The position numbers and the translations under genes were made by a program. A stretch of DNA of 64,000 bases from Maritalea sp051251695 (GTDB lineage Bacteria > Pseudomonadota > Alphaproteobacteria > Rhizobiales > Devosiaceae): contig NZ_JBPOEU010000017.1 of NCBI RefSeq assembly GCF_051251695.1, forward strand, positions 1-64,000, read 5' to 3'. The notes under the pieces were generated by a model, which had not been told where the DNA came from, did no database searches, and saw nothing but the letters and a program-made list of their open reading frames with translations. Shown here in pieces: positions 49,479 through 58,522 of the stretch (position 1 is the first letter of the stretch; every line of letters starts with the position of its first letter).

Positions 49479-51284
49479 ATGGCACGCAAAGGCAATTACG
49501 AAATAATTGATCACGCATTTGATGTGGTGGTTGTTGGTGCTGGTGGCGCTGGGTTGCGCGCAACGCTTGGTATGGCCGAACAAGGTTTGCGCACCGCATG
49601 TATTTCAAAAGTGTTTCCAACACGCTCGCACACGGTCGCGGCGCAGGGTGGCATTGCGGCTTCTTTGAGCAATATGGGGCCTGATAGCTGGCAGTGGCAT
49701 ATGTATGACACGGTCAAAGGCTCAGACTGGCTTGGGGATAATGACGCGATGGAGTATCTCGCGCGGGAAGCTCCGGCTGCGGTTTATGAATTGGAGCATT
49801 ATGGCGTTCCATTCTCGCGGACCGAAGAAGGTAAGATCTACCAACGTCCGTTTGGTGGTCATATGCAAAACTTTGGCGACGGCCCCCCGGTACAGCGCAC
49901 ATGCGCCGCTGCTGACCGGACAGGTCACGCGATTTTGCACACGCTTTATGGGCAATCTTTGCGCAACAATGCAGAGTTTTTCATCGAATATTTCGCCACA
50001 GATTTGCTGATGAGTGAAGACGGCGAATGTATCGGGGTTATCGCTTGGAAACTTGACGATGGCACCATTCACCGCTTCCGCGCCAAACAAACTGTTTTGG
50101 CAACAGGCGGGTATGGTCGTGCTTATTTCTCTGCAACATCGGCCCACACCTGCACAGGTGATGGTGGCGGGATGGTTGCACGGGCTGGTTTGCCGCTTCA
50201 GGATATGGAATTTGTTCAGTTCCACCCAACCGGCATTTACGGTGCGGGTGTGTTGATTACAGAAGGCGCACGGGGCGAGGGTGGCTATGTCACCAACTCC
50301 GAAGGCGAGCGCTTTATGGAGCGTTATGCGCCAAACGCGAAAGACCTTGCGTCCCGTGATGTTGTCTCGCGTTGCATGACAATGGAAATTCGCGAAGGTC
50401 GCGGTGTTGGTCCGAACAAAGATCACATCCATTTGCACCTAGATCACCTTGACCCTGCGGTGTTGGCAGAACGTTTGCCGGGCATTACCGAAAGCGCGAA
50501 AGTTTTTGCGGGTGTTGATCTGACCCGTGAGCCGATCCCGGTTATTCCAACAGTTCACTATAATATGGGCGGCATTCCGACCAATTATTGGGGCGAAGTG
50601 CTGAACCCTACAGCGGATGATAGCGAGGCAGTGGTGCCGGGCTTGATGGCCGTGGGTGAAGCGGGTTGTGCGTCGGTGCATGGGGCGAACCGTTTGGGTT
50701 CAAATTCACTGATTGATTTGGTGGTATTTGGTCGTGCGGCGGCGATTAAAGCTGGCAAGGTGGTTGATGCGGCTGCGCCAGTTCCTTCGGTTAATCCTGC
50801 AAGTGAAGAAAAAGCTTTGGATCGTTTGGATCGTTTGCGTTACGCGGATGGCGGCACACCAACGGCCGCTTTGCGCGACAAGATGCAGCACACGATGCAA
50901 GAAGATGCGGCTGTGTTTAGAACCGAAGAAACATTGCAATCAGGCGTGAAGCGCATGACTGCGATTTTCAAAGAGATGTCAGACGTTAAAGTTCATGACC
51001 ACTCCATGATTTGGAATACGGATTTGGTGGAAACGCTTGAACTTGAAAACCTGATGGCGAACGCTGTGACAACGGTTGTTTCGGCAGAAGCGCGTCACGA
51101 AAGTCGCGGTGCCCATGCGCGTGAAGATTATCCTGATCGGGATGATAAGGTTTGGCGCAAGCACACAATTTCTCGGTTGAGCGAAAATGGTGATGTGGAG
51201 TTAAGCTATCGGGGTGTTCATACGAAGCCGCTAACTAAGGACGTCGATCTTAAAAAGATCGCGCCCAAAGCACGGGTTTACTAG
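49479..51284 (+). CDS. sdhA: Succinate dehydrogenase flavoprotein subunit
   Basis: A 601-residue flavoprotein oxidising succinate to fumarate. The FAD-binding VVVGAGGAGLRAT opens it; FPTRSHTVAAQGG carries the His for covalent FAD attachment; FHPTGIYGAG and HGANRLGSNSLIDLVVFG are conserved active-site blocks, and ARHESRGAHAREDYPDRDD lies near the C-terminus. Its assembly factor (DUF1674) is encoded at 17.6-17.8 kb. Two small genes intervene before sdhB. Confidence 0.97.
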   Translation: MARKGNYEIIDHAFDVVVVGAGGAGLRATLGMAEQGLRTACISKVFPTRSHTVAAQGGIAASLSNMGPDSWQWHMYDTVKGSDWLGDNDAMEYLAREAPAAVYELEHYGVPFSRTEEGKIYQRPFGGHMQNFGDGPPVQRTCAAADRTGHAILHTLYGQSLRNNAEFFIEYFATDLLMSEDGECIGVIAWKLDDGTIHRFRAKQTVLATGGYGRAYFSATSAHTCTGDGGGMVARAGLPLQDMEFVQFHPTGIYGAGVLITEGARGEGGYVTNSEGERFMERYAPNAKDLASRDVVSRCMTMEIREGRGVGPNKDHIHLHLDHLDPAVLAERLPGITESAKVFAGVDLTREPIPVIPTVHYNMGGIPTNYWGEVLNPTADDSEAVVPGLMAVGEAGCASVHGANRLGSNSLIDLVVFGRAAAIKAGKVVDAAAPVPSVNPASEEKALDRLDRLRYADGGTPTAALRDKMQHTMQEDAAVFRTEETLQSGVKRMTAIFKEMSDVKVHDHSMIWNTDLVETLELENLMANAVTTVVSAEARHESRGAHAREDYPDRDDKVWRKHTISRLSENGDVELSYRGVHTKPLTKDVDLKKIAPKARVY

Positions 51285-51294
51285 GAGCCGGATT

Positions 51295-51807
51295 ATGGGA
51301 CGGATTTGGATTGCGTTTTTAGGGTTGATGTTGTGGGCAGGCTTAAGTGCCTGCACAACAACTGAGGCACCTGAAGGCACACAGCGTGTTGAAACGTGGT
51401 CGTCCAATTCCACATGGGTTGATGGCAAAAAGGTAACAACTAATTCCCATAAAGTCGGGTTTGAAAAACTGCCAGAACAAACAAAGCCGTTTGATTTTGG
51501 TGGACCGTGGCACATTCAAGACTATGACGATGAAAAAAGTGGCAACCGTCACTGCTATGTGGATCTAAAATCGGCAAAATTGGGCACTTACAACTATGCC
51601 TTTAGAACAATTGCAGAATGTCATCTTGAAATGGCTCATATCGCGGCATGGCGCCCTACGGGTAGCACAGTTGGTGATGTGATCATTTTGGTCGATAAGT
51701 CGGGCACCAATATTGGTGAGTTCGACAAGGTTAATAAAAGCCTTTATCGAGGCGTCATTACGCTGACAAACGGTGCTGTCGTCAAAGCCCATTTGAAACG
51801 GTGGTAA
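51295..51807 (+). CDS. Lipoprotein of unknown function inside the sdh operon
   Basis: A 170-residue predicted lipoprotein: signal core WIAFLGLMLWAG and lipobox LSAC, with lipidated Cys at about 20. The mature part has strands such as GPWHIQDYDDE and a Cys pair (NRHCYVDL, IAECHLEM). It starts ten bases after sdhA and ends three bases before the DUF3052-like gene, so it is cotranscribed with succinate dehydrogenase. No family recognised; GDVIILVDKSG and GAVVKAHLKRW end it. Confidence 0.6.
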   Translation: MGRIWIAFLGLMLWAGLSACTTTEAPEGTQRVETWSSNSTWVDGKKVTTNSHKVGFEKLPEQTKPFDFGGPWHIQDYDDEKSGNRHCYVDLKSAKLGTYNYAFRTIAECHLEMAHIAAWRPTGSTVGDVIILVDKSGTNIGEFDKVNKSLYRGVITLTNGAVVKAHLKRW

Positions 51808-51810
51808 GAT

Positions 51811-52254
51811 TTGGCGGAACAGGCTGGATATTCTGGAACGCCACTACCCAAGAAGCTTGGGCTGAAAGATGGGCAACGAATATTGTTTGTTGATCTGCCC
51901 AACCAACAAACGGAATTATGCGAAGCGCGGCAATTCATTGAATTGGTTCAAATTAGTTGGAATGAGTTGGGTGGGCTTAAAAAAGGGTTTGATGTGATCC
52001 ACGGGTTCACTAAATCCCAAGCCGATTTAAACGGCCAAATGGAACATTTGCAAAGCCTTATTGTTCCAGATGGCATGATATGGATTTCGTGGCCAAAGAA
52101 GGCGGCGAAAATTGAAACAGATATCACCGAAGATGTGGTGCGCGCCAAGGCGCTGACCCTTGATTTGGTGGATGTAAAAGTTTGTGCAGTTGATGCGGTT
52201 TGGTCGGGCTTAAAACTCGTTATCCGCAAAGAAAGACGGCACTTACATGGATAA
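51811..52254 (+). CDS. DUF3052-like protein inside the sdh operon
   Basis: A 147-residue cytosolic protein starting with a TTG at 51811. AGYSGTPLPKKLGLKDGQRI is the typical opening of DUF3052 proteins, and PDGMIWISWPKKAAKI with DITEDVVRAKAL is also conserved. Function unknown. It lies between the lipoprotein gene and sdhB (18-base gap). Whether it aids the dehydrogenase or only shares its transcript is unknown. Confidence 0.65.
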   Translation: MAEQAGYSGTPLPKKLGLKDGQRILFVDLPNQQTELCEARQFIELVQISWNELGGLKKGFDVIHGFTKSQADLNGQMEHLQSLIVPDGMIWISWPKKAAKIETDITEDVVRAKALTLDLVDVKVCAVDAVWSGLKLVIRKERRHLHG

Positions 52255-52272
52255 TATTGGGAGCTCCAGCTG

Positions 52273-53049
52273 ATGGTACAACTGACCCTGCCTAAAAACT
52301 CGCAGCCGACTAAAGGCAAGATTTGGCCAAAACCAACTGGCGAAAATGTGCGTGAGTTCCATATTTACCGCTTCGACCCGGATAGCGGCGATAACCCTCG
52401 GATCGACACGTTTTTTGTCGATCTTGATGATTGTGGCCCGATGGTTCTGGATGCGCTTTTGTACATCAAGGACAACATTGATCCGACTTTGACGCTGCGG
52501 CGCTCCTGTCGTGAAGGTATTTGTGGGTCATGCGCGATGAATGTTGGCGGCATGAACACGTTGGCTTGCACAAAAGGCATGGACGAGTTTAAAGGCGCGA
52601 TCCCGATTTATCCGTTGCCGCACTTGCCTGTGGTTAAGGACTTGGTGCCTGATCTTACGAACTTTTACGCACAGCATCGCTCCATTGAGCCTTGGTTGAA
52701 AACCAAGTCACCTGAGCCTCAGTCTGAATGGTTGCAGTCCCATGGGGATCGCGCCAAGCTGGATGGACTTTATGAGTGTATTCTTTGCGCATGTTGCTCA
52801 ACCTCCTGCCCAAGTTACTGGTGGAATGGAGATCGCTACTTAGGCCCAGCTGTTTTGCTGCAAGCCTATCGTTGGTTGATCGATAGTCGTGACGAAGCGA
52901 CGGGTGAGCGGCTTGATGATTTGGAAGATCCATTCCGCCTTTATCGCTGCCATACCATTATGAACTGCGCCAATACTTGTCCTAAAGGTTTGAACCCAGC
53001 GAAGGCGATTGGCGAGATTAAAAAGATGATGGTTGAACGACGCGTTTAG
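52273..53049 (+). CDS. sdhB: Succinate dehydrogenase iron-sulfur subunit
   Basis: A 258-residue protein carrying three clusters: [2Fe-2S] in RRSCREGICGSCAMN with a later LACTK, [4Fe-4S] in CILCACCSTSCPSYWW, and [3Fe-4S]/[4Fe-4S] ligands in CHTIMNCANTCPKGLNP. It relays electrons from FAD to ubiquinone. Preceded by GGGAG; followed by a strong terminator that closes the operon. Confidence 0.97.
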   Translation: MVQLTLPKNSQPTKGKIWPKPTGENVREFHIYRFDPDSGDNPRIDTFFVDLDDCGPMVLDALLYIKDNIDPTLTLRRSCREGICGSCAMNVGGMNTLACTKGMDEFKGAIPIYPLPHLPVVKDLVPDLTNFYAQHRSIEPWLKTKSPEPQSEWLQSHGDRAKLDGLYECILCACCSTSCPSYWWNGDRYLGPAVLLQAYRWLIDSRDEATGERLDDLEDPFRLYRCHTIMNCANTCPKGLNPAKAIGEIKKMMVERRV

Positions 53050-53079
53050 GTTGACCATTTTTTGAGATTAGCTATTTAG

Positions 53080-53110
53080 AAAAGGTCGCCGCGTTGTGCG
53101 ACCTTTTTTT
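53080..53110 (+). terminator. Rho-independent terminator of the sdh operon
   Basis: AAAAGGTCGC (53080-53089) and GCGACCTTTT (53098-53107) form a ten-base stem with an eight-base loop, followed by more T to 53110. Confidence 0.85.
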
Positions 53111-53123
53111 AAGGGACAAATTT

Positions 53124-53606
53124 ATGAGACTTTTGTTTGGGTTTTTGATTTTAGTTTTGTCTGTTGGCAACGCATTTGCCGATGATGTGTCACGCAAGCA
53201 ACTTGCCGCGGATATTGTGGACTTGACGACAACCGGTGCTTTAGTTGACCAAATGGCTGGGGCAATTTGGCCAACGCTTGAGGCCAGCATTTTGGCCAAG
53301 AACGAAAATGTCAGTGACGAAGCTTTAGCTGCAATGAAGAGTGAATATATCGAACTCAATCGAGGTTTAATTGTTTCTCTTACGGGCACTGTTACTGAGT
53401 TTTATGCTGAAAACTACACAGAAGACGAGTTGAAAGAATTGATGGATTTCTATCGCTCGCCAGTGGGTAAAAAGACACTTGAGATCACCCCAAAGCTAAT
53501 GGGTGAAATTTTTCCCGGTATGATGGCGAAAATCCAACAAGACATTCCGGTGATGATGGAAAAATTCAAGAAGTTGGCGAAAGAAAAAGGCATTATAGTT
53601 GGCTAA
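53124..53606 (+). CDS. Secreted DUF2059 protein
   Basis: A 160-residue protein with a signal peptide (RLLFGFLILVLSVGNAFA) and a helical DUF2059 domain: NYTEDELKELMDFYRSPVGKK is the family hallmark. Periplasmic, function unknown. The ATG at 53124 is placed after the sdh terminator; the frame from 53094 overlaps the hairpin. A small DUF2007-like gene follows after 11 bases. Confidence 0.85.
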   Translation: MRLLFGFLILVLSVGNAFADDVSRKQLAADIVDLTTTGALVDQMAGAIWPTLEASILAKNENVSDEALAAMKSEYIELNRGLIVSLTGTVTEFYAENYTEDELKELMDFYRSPVGKKTLEITPKLMGEIFPGMMAKIQQDIPVMMEKFKKLAKEKGIIVG

Positions 53607-53617
53607 GGATTTTATTG

Positions 53618-53845
53618 ATGGGTGTTAAAACCATTATCACGGTTGAGGACGTCGCTTATGCGCGCGTCCTTATTCCCGCACTAAAGGGACATGGGTTTCA
53701 TCCGATTGAGGGCACCGATATCGGTGTTTCGGGTATGGGTGGCATGGCCGGGCCGGGGGGTATCTCGATTCAAGTGCCCGAAGACGAAGCAGACGACGCC
53801 AAAATTTTGGCAGAGGCGCTTTTGGCCGATATTATGGAAAAATAG
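53618..53845 (+). CDS. DUF2007-like small protein
   Basis: A 75-residue protein, VKTIITVEDVAYARVLIPALKGHG then a Gly-rich IGVSGMGGMAGPGG and IQVPEDEADDAKILAEAL. The strand-helix-strand-helix layout fits the DUF2007 'putative signal-transducing' family of small PII-like folds. AAGGA precedes the ATG at 53618; a TTG at 53615 is possible. It probably shares a transcript with DUF2059. Confidence 0.6.
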   Translation: MGVKTIITVEDVAYARVLIPALKGHGFHPIEGTDIGVSGMGGMAGPGGISIQVPEDEADDAKILAEALLADIMEK

Positions 53846-54013
53846 CGTCTAACGGACAAAAATCGCCCGTTTTAGGTTGGTTCGGTAGACGATTGCCGTA
53901 CGTTTGCCACAATCTTTGGGGCACAACGCACACTTGAAACTTTCCGGAGTTGATGGGGCCTTAAGAAATTTTCTTTAAGTTGGCCCAGCTATTATCTCAA
54001 AAGGGATGAATTG

Positions 54014-54643
54014 ATGAAATTTGTGGTTAAACCGTTCATGTTCAGCAGTGTGATGTGCGCGCTGATGGTTCTTGCTGCATGCACGTCAACTTCGTCTCGT
54101 TTTGGTTCGCGGACCACTCGATCTTCGCAGCCGCCAGAACAATTGACGCCGGTAAATAGCGGATCAGTGAATAAATCATCATTGCCACCAGTTGGCGGCG
54201 CGTCTTCGACGCAAACCGCATCAAATGGTGACCCAACCTTCACAGAGGGCCGGATTGATGGCGGCGCTGAAAACTTATTTGGCGATAGTGATCCATCATT
54301 TGTTTCGCTGGATGATTTGGACACCAACACGAATGTTGCTGGTCGTAATCTAACCGGGCCCCTGACAGTACTAAAATTGCTAGGTGTTTGGACCGTGCAG
54401 AGCGGTGAAAACACTTGCCGGCTTAATCTGACCCAATCAGCAAAAGGCTCAACGGGCCGTTATCGTGCATCTTCGCCGGGTTGTATTGTGCCTGCGGTTG
54501 CTGCTGTGAGCTCATGGCAGCTTGCAGGCAACCAAGTTCAATTGTTCAATGAAGCTGGCCAACTTATTGGTGCATTGCTGCAAAATGGCGATCGTTTCGT
54601 TGGCACAATGGTCGGTGGTCAAGGCATTTCGATGGTTGGCTAA
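54014..54643 (+). CDS. Omp19/Inh-type outer-membrane lipoprotein
   Basis: A 209-residue lipoprotein with signal core and lipobox LAAC (lipid Cys at about 22), a long Ser/Pro/Gln-rich linker, and a C-terminal beta-barrel domain of the AprI/Inh protease-inhibitor family (about 115-209) with one disulfide (NTCRLN and SPGCIV). Related to Brucella Omp19, a host-protease inhibitor, and Omp10-like lipoproteins. In a free-living bacterium it may shield the envelope from secreted metalloproteases. Its stop shares a base with the zapE ATG. Confidence 0.78.
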   Translation: MKFVVKPFMFSSVMCALMVLAACTSTSSRFGSRTTRSSQPPEQLTPVNSGSVNKSSLPPVGGASSTQTASNGDPTFTEGRIDGGAENLFGDSDPSFVSLDDLDTNTNVAGRNLTGPLTVLKLLGVWTVQSGENTCRLNLTQSAKGSTGRYRASSPGCIVPAVAAVSSWQLAGNQVQLFNEAGQLIGALLQNGDRFVGTMVGGQGISMVG

Positions 54644-55797
54644 TGAGCGTTCAGCCTGACATTGTTCAATTGCAAGATACAAATGGCAGTGTCGGGGCGG
54701 CCTACAGTCAACTCATAGATGATGGGGTGCTGCACCCCGATCAGCAACAAGCCAAATGTGTGCAAGCCCTGGACAGGGTGCGCATGGCTTTAGATGTCGA
54801 AAAACCACCAACATCATTCATTTCAAAACTATTTGGTCGGCAAGCGGAACAATCCATCAAAGGCCTTTATATCTGGGGCGATGTAGGGCGTGGCAAGACC
54901 TTGTTGATGGATATGTTTTTTGAAGCGGTGAAGGAGCCCAAAAAGCAACGTGTGCATTTCCATGAGTTTATGGACGAAGTACATAATCGAATTTCCGCAT
55001 TTCGCAAAAGTGACGATGCTGAAAAGACCGGTGATCCGATCCCCTATGCGGTTGAGCCCATCATCGCATCTGTAAAGCTTTTGTGTTTTGACGAATTTCA
55101 CGTCAACGATATTACAGATGCGATGCTGTTGAAGCGGTTGTTCGAAAAACTATTTGAAGCCGGTATTGTGGTGGTGGCAACCAGCAATGTTGTGCCAGAT
55201 TTGCTGTATAAAAACGGACTTAACCGGCAACTGTTTTTGCCGTTCATTGATTTGCTGCTCAACCACGCAGAAGTGCTTAATTTGGCATCGGACACGGACT
55301 ATCGTCGTCAAAAACTGGAAGCTCAGCCGGTTTATTTCTTTGGACCAGAAAACGAAACCCGTGAGGGCATTGATCAGGCGTGGAATACGCTGACAGGGGG
55401 GGTGGAGGCCGCTCCCAAGGTGGTTGATTTGATGGGACGGGATTTCGTCGTCCATCGCCATTTTACGGGCGCGGTGCGATTCGGGTTTAAAGAGCTTTGC
55501 GAAGCGCCATTGGGCGCGCGCGACTATTTGCGGCTCTCCCATCACTTTCATACTTTTGTGATCGAGGGTGTGCCTCGGTTTGATCGGGCCCGGTCGGATG
55601 CGGCCAAAAGGTTCATTTTGCTGATCGATACGCTATATGATCGCGGGGACAAGCTGGTCGCCTCGTTTGAAATGCAATTGGATGCGTTAAGCCTTGATGA
55701 TAAAACAGCTTTTGAGTTTCAACGCACCATATCGCGTTTAATCGAAATGCAGTCCAAGGACTATCTAGCTGCCCCACGTAAAGATGCAGCTGAATAG
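54643..55797 (+). CDS. zapE: Cell-division ATPase ZapE (AFG1 family)
   Basis: A 384-residue AAA-type P-loop ATPase. The Walker A motif is in YIWGDVGRGKTLLMDMF, Walker B in LLCFDEFHVNDITDAM, and the VVATSNVVPDLLYKNGL sensor-1 region follows. E. coli ZapE regulates Z-ring constriction; mitochondrial AFG1 handles complex IV subunits, so a role in respiratory-complex quality control cannot be excluded. Its ATG overlaps the Omp19-like stop (TAATG). Confidence 0.92.
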   Translation: MSVQPDIVQLQDTNGSVGAAYSQLIDDGVLHPDQQQAKCVQALDRVRMALDVEKPPTSFISKLFGRQAEQSIKGLYIWGDVGRGKTLLMDMFFEAVKEPKKQRVHFHEFMDEVHNRISAFRKSDDAEKTGDPIPYAVEPIIASVKLLCFDEFHVNDITDAMLLKRLFEKLFEAGIVVVATSNVVPDLLYKNGLNRQLFLPFIDLLLNHAEVLNLASDTDYRRQKLEAQPVYFFGPENETREGIDQAWNTLTGGVEAAPKVVDLMGRDFVVHRHFTGAVRFGFKELCEAPLGARDYLRLSHHFHTFVIEGVPRFDRARSDAAKRFILLIDTLYDRGDKLVASFEMQLDALSLDDKTAFEFQRTISRLIEMQSKDYLAAPRKDAAE

Positions 55798-55932
55798 CGG
55801 TTCATCAACCATCACTTTCCAATTCCCGAAATCGCGTGTTTTGTTAGACGAACGGGTCACTTGCGTGTGCGAAACTATGGGGGTAAGGAAGGTCAGGATT
55901 TATCTCACTTTACCTATAGGGAAACTTCATAC

Positions 55933-56895
55933 ATGGCTCGCAAAAAAATTGCCTTGATCGGTGCAGGTCAAATCGGTGGCACGCTGGCGCATCTGGCGGC
56001 TTCAAAGGAACTTGGTGATGTTGTTTTGTTCGACATTGTTGACGGCGTTCCACAAGGCAAAGCGCTCGATCTTTCGCAAACTTCGCCAGTAGATGGCTTT
56101 GACAGCAAACTAAAAGGCACGTCTGAATATAAAGACATTGCTGGTGCTGACGTTGTGGTTGTAACCGCTGGTGTGCCGCGCAAGCCGGGCATGAGCCGTG
56201 ATGATTTGTTGGAAATCAACCTAAAAGTCATGGAGCAAGTTGGCGCGGGTATCGCGAAATATGCCCCTGATGCTTTTGTGATCTGTATCACCAACCCGCT
56301 AGATGCGATGGTTTGGGCATTGCAGCGTTTTTCTGGTTTGCCAGCGAATAAAGTTGTGGGCATGGCCGGGGTTTTGGACAGCTCGCGTTTCCGTCACTTC
56401 ATTGCTGATGAGTTCGATGTTTCCATTAAAGACGTTACCGCATTTGTTATGGGCGGGCATGGCGACACAATGGTGCCGCTGACACGCTATTCATCAGTTG
56501 CAGGTATTCCGCTAACTGACCTTGTGAAAATGGGTTGGATCACTAAAGAGCGTTTGGAAGAAATCGTTCAGCGCACACGCGATGGCGGTGCAGAAATTGT
56601 TGGACTGCTTAAAACGGGTTCTGCGTTTTACGCACCAGCTGCATCAGCGATTGCAATGGCAGAAAGCTATTTGAAAGACCAGAAGCGCGTACTTCCTTGT
56701 GCGGCTTATCTTAAAGGTGAGTTCGGCGTTAAGGGAATGTATGTGGGTGTTCCTGTAGTACTTGGCGCGAATGGTGTTGAACGGATTGTTGAAGTTTCAT
56801 TGAGTAAGGCAGAACAAGGCCAATTTGATAAGTCAGTTGGCTCAGTTGAAGGTCTTGTTGAAGCTTGTAAGAAGATCGCACCAAAACTGGCGTAA
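55933..56895 (+). CDS. mdh: Malate dehydrogenase (LDH-like type)
   Basis: A 320-residue NAD-dependent enzyme. ALIGAGQIGGTLAHL is the dinucleotide motif, TAGVPRKPGMSRDDLL the mobile substrate loop with catalytic Args, CITNPLDAMVW and GGHGDTMVPL carry the Asn and catalytic His. This is the LDH-like MDH of Hyphomicrobiales, not the gamma-proteobacterial type. Start ATG 55933 is preferred to an upstream frame from 55861. It heads the mdh-sucCDAB set. Confidence 0.96.
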   Translation: MARKKIALIGAGQIGGTLAHLAASKELGDVVLFDIVDGVPQGKALDLSQTSPVDGFDSKLKGTSEYKDIAGADVVVVTAGVPRKPGMSRDDLLEINLKVMEQVGAGIAKYAPDAFVICITNPLDAMVWALQRFSGLPANKVVGMAGVLDSSRFRHFIADEFDVSIKDVTAFVMGGHGDTMVPLTRYSSVAGIPLTDLVKMGWITKERLEEIVQRTRDGGAEIVGLLKTGSAFYAPAASAIAMAESYLKDQKRVLPCAAYLKGEFGVKGMYVGVPVVLGANGVERIVEVSLSKAEQGQFDKSVGSVEGLVEACKKIAPKLA

Positions 56896-56942
56896 ACAAA
56901 CGCATCATAGAACAATATCGCTAACCAAAGTGGAGTGACGCG

Positions 56943-58139
56943 ATGAACATTCATGAATATCAGGCCAAGAAACTATTGGCCTCCTTTGGTGCGCCGATCG
57001 CCAAAGGTATTCCTATCTTTTCTAAAGATGAAGCCAAAGCAGCAGCTGAAGAACTTGGTGGCCCATTGTGGGTTGTTAAAAGCCAAATTCATGCTGGTGG
57101 CCGTGGTAAAGGCAAGTTCAAAGAACTTCCAGAAGACGCCAAAGGCGGCGTTCGTTTGGCATTTTCAATGGACGAAATGCAGTCCCACGTTGATGAAATG
57201 TTGGGCAAAACACTGGTGACCAAGCAAACTGGCCCTGCTGGTAAGCAAGTCAACCAATTGTATATCGAAGATGGCGCAGACATTGAGCGCGAGCTTTATC
57301 TTTCTGTTCTTGTTGATCGTACAACTGGCCGCGTGGCATTTGTTGTTTCAACAGAGGGTGGCATGGATATTGAAGCGGTTGCAGAAGCAACCCCTGAGAA
57401 AATCCACACTTTGCCAATCGATCCAGATGCGGGCGTTACTGCTGACGATGCTGCAAAAATCTGCGCTGCGTTGGAGCTAGATGGTGTTGCCAAAGATGAC
57501 GGGATGAACCTTTTCCCCATTCTTTACAAAGCATTCCTTGAAACTGACATGGCAATGTTGGAAATCAACCCGCTGATCGTTATGAAAGACGGTCGTTTGC
57601 GCGTGTTGGATGCCAAAGTTTCATTCGACAATAACGCTATGTTCCGTCATCCGGATATCGCCAAATTGCGCGATCTTACCGAAGAAGACGAAAAAGAGAT
57701 TGAAGCAAGTAAATATGATCTTGCCTATATCGCTTTGGACGGCACGATCGGTTGTATGGTGAACGGCGCTGGTTTGGCGATGTCGACGATGGACATCATC
57801 AAATTGTACGGCGAAGAGCCTGCAAACTTCCTAGATGTTGGTGGCGGCGCGAACGCTGAAAAAGTTACAGCAGCGTTTAAGATCATTACAGCAGATCCAA
57901 GTGTTAAGGGAATCTTAGTGAACATTTTCGGCGGTATTATGCGCTGTGATGTGATTGCGGAGGGTGTTCTTACGGCCGTTAAAGAAGTGGGGCTTCAAGT
58001 GCCGCTTGTTGTTCGGTTGGAAGGCACTAAAGTAGCCGAAGGCAAAAAGCTCATTTCTGAGAGCGGCCTGAACGTTATTCCGGCGGATGACCTTGATGAT
58101 GCAGCGCAAAAAATTGTTGCTGCAGTGAAGGGATCGTAA
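56943..58139 (+). CDS. sucC: Succinate-CoA ligase beta subunit
   Basis: A 398-residue ATP-grasp subunit. NIHEYQAKKLLASFGAP starts the protein; KSQIHAGGRGKGKF and LEINPLIV mark the nucleotide-binding domain, and GIMRCDVIAEGVLTA the C-terminal CoA-ligase half. ADP-forming, coupling succinyl-CoA cleavage to ATP. GGAG precedes the ATG. A cupin gene, then sucD, follow after only three bases. Confidence 0.96.
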   Translation: MNIHEYQAKKLLASFGAPIAKGIPIFSKDEAKAAAEELGGPLWVVKSQIHAGGRGKGKFKELPEDAKGGVRLAFSMDEMQSHVDEMLGKTLVTKQTGPAGKQVNQLYIEDGADIERELYLSVLVDRTTGRVAFVVSTEGGMDIEAVAEATPEKIHTLPIDPDAGVTADDAAKICAALELDGVAKDDGMNLFPILYKAFLETDMAMLEINPLIVMKDGRLRVLDAKVSFDNNAMFRHPDIAKLRDLTEEDEKEIEASKYDLAYIALDGTIGCMVNGAGLAMSTMDIIKLYGEEPANFLDVGGGANAEKVTAAFKIITADPSVKGILVNIFGGIMRCDVIAEGVLTAVKEVGLQVPLVVRLEGTKVAEGKKLISESGLNVIPADDLDDAAQKIVAAVKGS

Positions 58140-58142
58140 TTC

Positions 58143-58514
58143 GTGCCACCAAGAAAAATCAATTTGGTTTCTGCTGCGAATGAGAAAATCGAACAAGTAT
58201 TCGATCCTCATATTGCTGGTGATATCAATGAAAGTCAGGTCAAAATTGCAAAATTTGGCGCTGAATTTGATTGGCATTCCCATGAGAACGAAGATGAAGG
58301 TTTCTTGGTATTGAGCGGCCGTATTGCCATCGACTTTAGAGATGGCGCGGTCGAACTTGGTGAAGGTGATTTTTTGGTGGTGCCAAGGGCTGTTGAACAC
58401 AGACCTCGTTCACTATCCCACGAACCTGTTGTTTTGATGGTTGAACCTTCAACCACTCTCAACACGGGCAATGCGGATAGCGAACTTACGGTTACCGACC
58501 TCAAACGACTTTAG
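58143..58514 (+). CDS. Cupin-domain protein between sucC and sucD
   Basis: A 123-residue cupin with a GTG start at 58143. Motif 1 is DWHSHENEDEGFLVLSGR (metal ligands His, His, Glu), motif 2 GDFLVVPRAVEHRP. So it can bind a metal and likely an organic ligand. Function unknown. It starts three bases after sucC and ends eight bases before sucD, so it is on the transcript between the two subunits of one enzyme. Confidence 0.8.
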   Translation: MPPRKINLVSAANEKIEQVFDPHIAGDINESQVKIAKFGAEFDWHSHENEDEGFLVLSGRIAIDFRDGAVELGEGDFLVVPRAVEHRPRSLSHEPVVLMVEPSTTLNTGNADSELTVTDLKRL

Positions 58515-58522
58515 GATAAAGC

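Noticed and set aside
49722..50438. 238-residue minus-strand frame opposite sdhA
   Set aside because: Antisense shadow of a highly conserved gene; the product has no recognisable domain.
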